In this document: piece after piece, positions 59,846-64,000 of the stretch
Position numbering within the stretch: position 1 is the stretch's first letter
Layout of the letters: each line of letters begins with the position of its first letter
DNA from: Tillus elongatus
Taxonomy: Eukaryota > Arthropoda > Insecta > Coleoptera > Cleridae
Assembly: GCA_964006375.1 (NCBI GenBank)
Contig: OZ023264.1
Coordinates: forward strand, 13,402,225-13,466,224
DNA: 64,000 nt
Direction of reading: 5' to 3'
Notes under the pieces: generated by a model
What the model was told of the DNA's origin: nothing
The model's database searches: none
The model's input: only the letters and a program-made list of their open reading frames with translations
Translations under genes and position numbers: made by a program

Positions 59846-60472
59846 CATAATTGGTTCTCGAGTTGAACCGCGTCCAGAATTTATGGAAACTCGACGTTTC
59901 AGCTCCGGTTTTGGAGCCATTTTCAAGAGGTGAAGGAAATATGTAAGGACACTCTAAGGCCTCAATCTGCTTACTCCTTAGTGTGGTGGACAAAGGTGGG
60001 TAAAGGAAATATGTAAGGACACTCTAAGGCCTCAATCTGCCTACTCCTTAGAGTGGTGGACAAAGGTGGGTAAAGTAAATATGTAAGGACACTCAAAGGT
60101 GGGTTGGGTTGTTGTAGCTCGATTACGGGGACTCAATCTACTCCCCAAATCTCGCCGGAGATCGTCTGGGAGTAGGCAAATTTAGGCCCCGTAATCGAGC
60201 TACAACAACCCAACCCACCTTCGTCCACTGCTCTAAGGAGTAAGCAGATTGAGGCCTTAGAGTGTCCTTACATATTTCCTTTACCCACCTTTGTCCACCA
60301 CCCTAAGGAGTAGGCAGATTGAGGCCTTAGAGTGTCCTTACATATTTCCTTTACCTCTTGAAAATAGCTCCAAAACAGCAGCCGAAACGTCGAGTTTTCA
60401 TAAATTCTGGACGTGGTTCAACCCGAGAACCAATTATGTCTCACATTAAAGACCGCGGAAATCTTTCTGAAC

Positions 60473-60576
<104 letters not shown>

Positions 60577-60698
60577 ACATATAAAAATTGCAACTAGGTG
60601 GCCTAGTTCGCGGTCATTTGAAGAAATTTTTTCAAAATTCAAAAGTTGGGATCTCCGGATTAGTGATTTTTTAAAAGAAAATTCACTAAAGAAAGCCT

Positions 60699-60997
60699 GG
60701 ATGCAGCAAGTGCGTTATGGTAGTGATTTTTCATAAAAATGATCTGGCAACAAATATTTTATTATAACTTTTTTTTATCGTAACATAAAAATCTAAATTT
60801 TGGTGTATGGTTTGCTTTTTATAGCGTTAACCTACCTACAAAATTTGGTTATCATATCTTGTTTATTTTTTGAGATAAAATTGTTTTTCGAATGAAAACT
60901 CAAAATTTTCCCAGAAAAGCTCGTCCGATTTTCCTAACGAACTGATCCAAGCCATTTACAGAAGGAAGGTACATGCAAATTTTTATCAAAATCGGCT

Positions 60998-61062
<65 letters not shown>

Positions 61063-61808
61063 TGATCTCAAAAAATATTAGGCCGAATTTGATTAAGTTT
61101 GGTATAAAATCGTTAACCAGGAAAATCGGCCCAGATTTTCCTGGAAAATTTTGTCTTTTCTTTCGAAAAAAATTTATCTCTCCGGAAATAACAAAGTAAG
61201 GGAAACCAAATTTGGTACGCAGGTTTAAATCAATATAAGTAAATTACGTAACGAAACTTAGATCTGTAGGTAAAAAGACGAAAAAGTTATACGCATTTAA
61301 AGAAAAATAAATTGGAGTTTTCCTTAAAACGTCAAAGCCGCGATTTAAACGTCAGAATTGGCAACATTTAGGCAAAGAACGAGAAACTAATACAGGATAT
61401 GAAAAGAAAATGTCTCGAAAAGAATACGGAAGTCAGCTTCAACCGTCATTGTTCTTTATTTTACTAAAATATTTCTAGAAAATTCTTTTCAAATAGACCC
61501 TTTCTCTGATGCTTTGGCAGTAGTTTTAGCTATAGAATTTATCGTCTAATGGTATATAATTTTTTCGAATTTTCGTAAAAAATCAATAAAGCTCAATATA
61601 TCAGTTATTATACAAGAAACGAAAATAAATTGTATACATTAATTATAGGGTGTCTTGAGCTACATCTTAAAAAATATTTCTGCAATCAGAGGTGGCCCAA
61701 AAGTTGTTGGTGATACAAATTTTCTGTTTTTTAGTCGTATACGCCTTATGTTATTGCATTTTTGTATTTCCATCGAGATATAATGCATGTTTCTAAGAAA
61801 ATAAATTC
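60699..61808 (+). repeat. GACGCAG-TIR repeat plus long unit paired with 46730-47494
   Basis: Starts GGATGCAGCAAGTGCGTTAT, TA array at 61002-61058, inner module, then the block shared with 46980-47330 that includes NTGYEKKMSRKE and PFSDALAVVLAIEFIV, and the leader before the MITE. Confidence 0.75.
61002..61058. repeat. (TA)n microsatellite
   Basis: About 57 bp. Confidence 0.95.
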
Positions 61809-62119
61809 GGCACGCAGCTAGTGCGTTATGGTAGCAAATTTTCATTAAATGCTTCAAATTTAAATAGCTCAACTTGCCATTAACCTATAAGGTTGACCAA
61901 GAAACCAGTTTTTTTCGGGAACACTTTAAGTTTACTTTCGGAATTTTTTGTACATTTTCAAACAATAAAGTTATTTTGATGAAACATGGCACACTGCTTC
62001 TACTACATAGGTTATACTGGTAACCAAATTTTATGCCTGCTTTCTTAAATAAAAAACACATATTTGCTATTAAAAACATTTTAATGAAAATTCACTACCA
62101 TAACGCTCTTGCTGCGTTC
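61809..62119 (+). mobile_element. Short GACGCAG-TIR MITE, 311 bp
   Basis: GGCACGCAGCTAGTGCGTTATGG at the left, ACGCTCTTGCTGCGTT at the right. Internal sequence closely follows 47495-47803. Confidence 0.85.
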
Positions 62120-62164
62120 AAGCTTTTTTGAACTGATAACGTATATGTAAGTTTAAAAAAATTT

Positions 62165-62386
62165 GGGGCGCAACAAGTGCGTTATGGTACCTAATGTTTA
62201 TTAAATGTTTCAAATTTGCTATAAACCTAAAAAGTTGAATTTTCGTAGACAGTTAGGACTTTACTGACACACTATTAAATTTTACCAAAATAACTTTCTT
62301 GCTTTTTGAGATCCAAATTTTTGTAGAATATTTATAATTTTTTTAAGAAAAAGTGGATCGAATCTTTTAAATAAAAATTCGCTAAA
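62165..62386 (+). repeat. GACGCAG-TIR repeat, short internal-deletion copy
   Basis: GGGGCGCAACAAGTGCGTTATGG, one inner module, then TAAATAAAAATTCGCTAAA; no TA array. Confidence 0.65.
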
Positions 62387-62417
62387 CGGTTATATTAGAG
62401 AAACAGACAAAACTTAC

Positions 62418-62560
62418 CACTTCATTGAGTGAATAGTTCACAAGTTCCTTTGTAGTTATTAGTTTAAGAAAGACAACGCCAAAATGAAAAACGTAGGTAC
62501 TATATGTAATTTTTGCTAACACCTGAATAACGTGGCAAGCATAAATACTCCTTAAAAAGC
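62418..62560 (-). CDS. nrf-6-like paralogue (gene 2), penultimate exon
   Basis: 143 nt between acceptor CTTTTTCAG and donor GTG|GTAAGT, entered in phase 1 and left in phase 0. It encodes (G)FLRSIYACHVIQVLAKITYS, then TYVFHFGVVFLKLIT and KELVNYSLNEV. In the family this region reads FLS...LS+LTYS.YL.H, a membrane helix with a conserved Leu-Thr/Ile-Tyr-Ser. It joins ALSYPQ of the last exon. Upstream exons of gene 2 lie beyond the window or are unrecognised. Confidence 0.82.
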
Positions 62561-62649
62561 CTGAAAAAGAAAAAAGAGATCGATTAATAAAATACTTTTT
62601 CCATTCATGTTTTTTTAAATGTTTGACTTTTAAATTAAGAAGTACGTTT

Positions 62650-62885
62650 AGACCATGATACAAATACCGAGAGATATGATATTCAGACAACCTATTTTTA
62701 GATCTGTCACGCGCATGGCGTCATGTGGTGAGTCCAATGCAACAATAATATGCTGTCGTGCAGTGGGGTTTGACGTTTCATCACAAACTCTTAACAAATT
62801 ACGTATTTTACTAATATTTAAGTGCATACAGTTGGAAGTAATAAAAATGAAAACGATTAAATTTAGTGCTGCGATCTTTATTATC
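62650..62885 (-). pseudogene. Possible LINE endonuclease start
   Basis: A minus-strand frame ends RVTDLKIGCLNIISLG, which resembles the LKIGCLNI(R/N)SL start of LINE endonucleases. The upstream part (TSNPTARQHIIVALDSPHD) has no match I know. Weak. Confidence 0.3.
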
Positions 62886-62989
62886 TGAAAAAGACAATAT
62901 AGGCGTAACTTCAACCGCATTAAACTGACGTATAGAAACTTTTTGATTGCGAATGACTTTGTTTTAAGTGTGTAGTTGGACTTCTCTAT

Positions 62990-63506
62990 GTGATATCTGA
63001 ATGTACGACATTTAAGAATGATAAAATAGAGAAAAAAATTGTGTGTTTACCTTATGAACCACGAATCACAAAGGGTTTGGAAAGTATTTTTTAAGAAAGC
63101 CGATTTACATTTGACGTTTTCGACGAAAAGTAATTTAAAAACTTTGTTGGGTAATACGAAAGACAAAGACAAAGTCACTGAAATGTCGGGCATTTATGAG
63201 ATTAGTTGCAAAGATTGTGATCTTAAATACGTGGGCCAAACTAGGAGAAACATAGCCACCAGATTTCGTGAACATCTCGCACAGTTATGATATGATACGG
63301 TGGACAAATCATGTGTGGCACAATATATATGGGATAATAATCACCACATTGACAAAGAAAATTTGAAAATTGTCAAAAACGTTAGACATAAAACTATGCT
63401 TGATTCATTAGAAAGTATTTTTATATTAAGGTCTATTAAGAACAAAACTTCATTAAACCGTGCGGCACCTGTAATATCAAGCCCTTTATTTTCTCTTTGC
63501 ATTTGA
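62990..63506 (+). pseudogene. Penelope-like element, GIY-YIG endonuclease (best copy)
   Basis: Reads FKKADLHLTFSTKSNLKTLL, then EMSGIYEISCKDCDLKYVGQ and TRRNIATRFREHLAQL to a stop at 63288. The frame resumes as VDKSCVAQYIWDNNHHIDKE, LDSLESIFILRSIKNKTSLN and ends at 63506. GIY, the YVG triad, the catalytic Arg in TRRN..TRFREH and the HxxxN-like region after it are intact apart from one stop (TGA at 63288-63290). The RT part is absent upstream. Confidence 0.88.
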
Positions 63507-64000
63507 CCGCTTAAACACTCCTAATTTGTCTGGTAGAATAATAAAGTACTGTCAATAACTCGACCGGTTTATACATATACTAATCTCTACGTTTGTCTCG
63601 ACTGAAAGACCAGTTCGTTTTGTTTGTATCTATGTAGCCAATATAAATACTTTCACGTATAATTAAAATCAATATAAATATAGTTTTTATGTAGTATTTT
63701 GGTTGAATTATTTATCCTTTGTTGGAGTTAACATGGTGAGAGAGACACCTGGGTTTTTATTTTTCTATTTAAAAAAGATGTGTTAAGTTGATGTTGTTTA
63801 TCTCACCAGATGTCTTTGTCGGCATGATCCAATATCCACATAGTAAATTTCTAGATCGAAAGGAAACGTGCTGATTCTTTAAATAATTCGGGTCCTTTTA
63901 AACCTATATTAGATAAGGGTCACAAATTTGTCGACCAGAAGATTAAAGCAGGTTTCCGACGCCGTAGTTTCACTGCGCAATAAACAAACAATCGTTCTTG
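63507..64000 (+). mobile_element. PLE 3' untranslated region, cut by window end
   Basis: Collinear with 6568-7060. The terminal repeat and hammerhead expected about 600 bp after the stop lie outside the window. Confidence 0.75.

Noticed and set aside
59870..60440. Hammerhead calls at both ends of the large palindrome
   Set aside because: The core reads TTGAAAA instead of CTGANGA (two key positions changed); listed as degenerate, not as a ribozyme.

Overview
The window looks like AT-rich, repeat-packed genomic DNA from an insect. A beetle-type genome is plausible, but that is inference from the kinds of repeat and from the insect-style nrf-6-like genes. There are no bacterial operons or ribosome-binding sites. 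Coding exons sit between GT-AG splice sites, introns run to many kilobases, and nearly everything else is transposon debris.

The host content I can support is a tandem cluster of 'nose resistant to fluoxetine' (nrf-6)-like acyltransferase-3 genes on the minus strand. Gene 1 can be followed through eight exons, at 35683-35749, 26837-26982, 20289-20539, 19984-20084, 11138-11328, 5759-5931, 5524-5695 and 364-578. All seven junctions keep reading frame. The gene covers more than 35 kb, and its 3' end lies beyond base 1 of the window. A second first exon of identical length (67 nt) and phase lies at 42223-42289. The last two exons of an upstream paralogue lie at 62418-62560 and 55466-55612.

The introns and spacers hold several LINE families. 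One (called LINE A here) has six pieces, others carry RNase H or an R1-type tail, and all copies are broken. There are also four Tc1/mariner-type families, tRNA-derived SINEs, a solo LTR with target-site duplication, Penelope-like elements (PLEs) with GIY-YIG endonuclease, and a family with GGGACGCAGCAAGTGCG termini that usually carries a long (TA)n array. The nesting order can be read in several places: LINE in LINE, LINE in mariner, SINE in mariner, foldback in PLE.

The most notable signal is RNA. At least three kinds of hammerhead-ribozyme motif are present: a textbook one at 32032-32090 with a relative at 52611-52669, a duplicated pair at 23044-23352, and one at the 3' end of a PLE at 7160-7200 with decayed relatives near 48.5 kb and 51.9 kb. 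In each kind helix III is a short self-complementary stretch (ACCGGU, ACGCGU, ACGAUCGU) with no loop. There are also several long palindromes (about 0.25-1.1 kb) that would transcribe into hairpins. All calls were made by reading the sequence; no database search or folding program was run.
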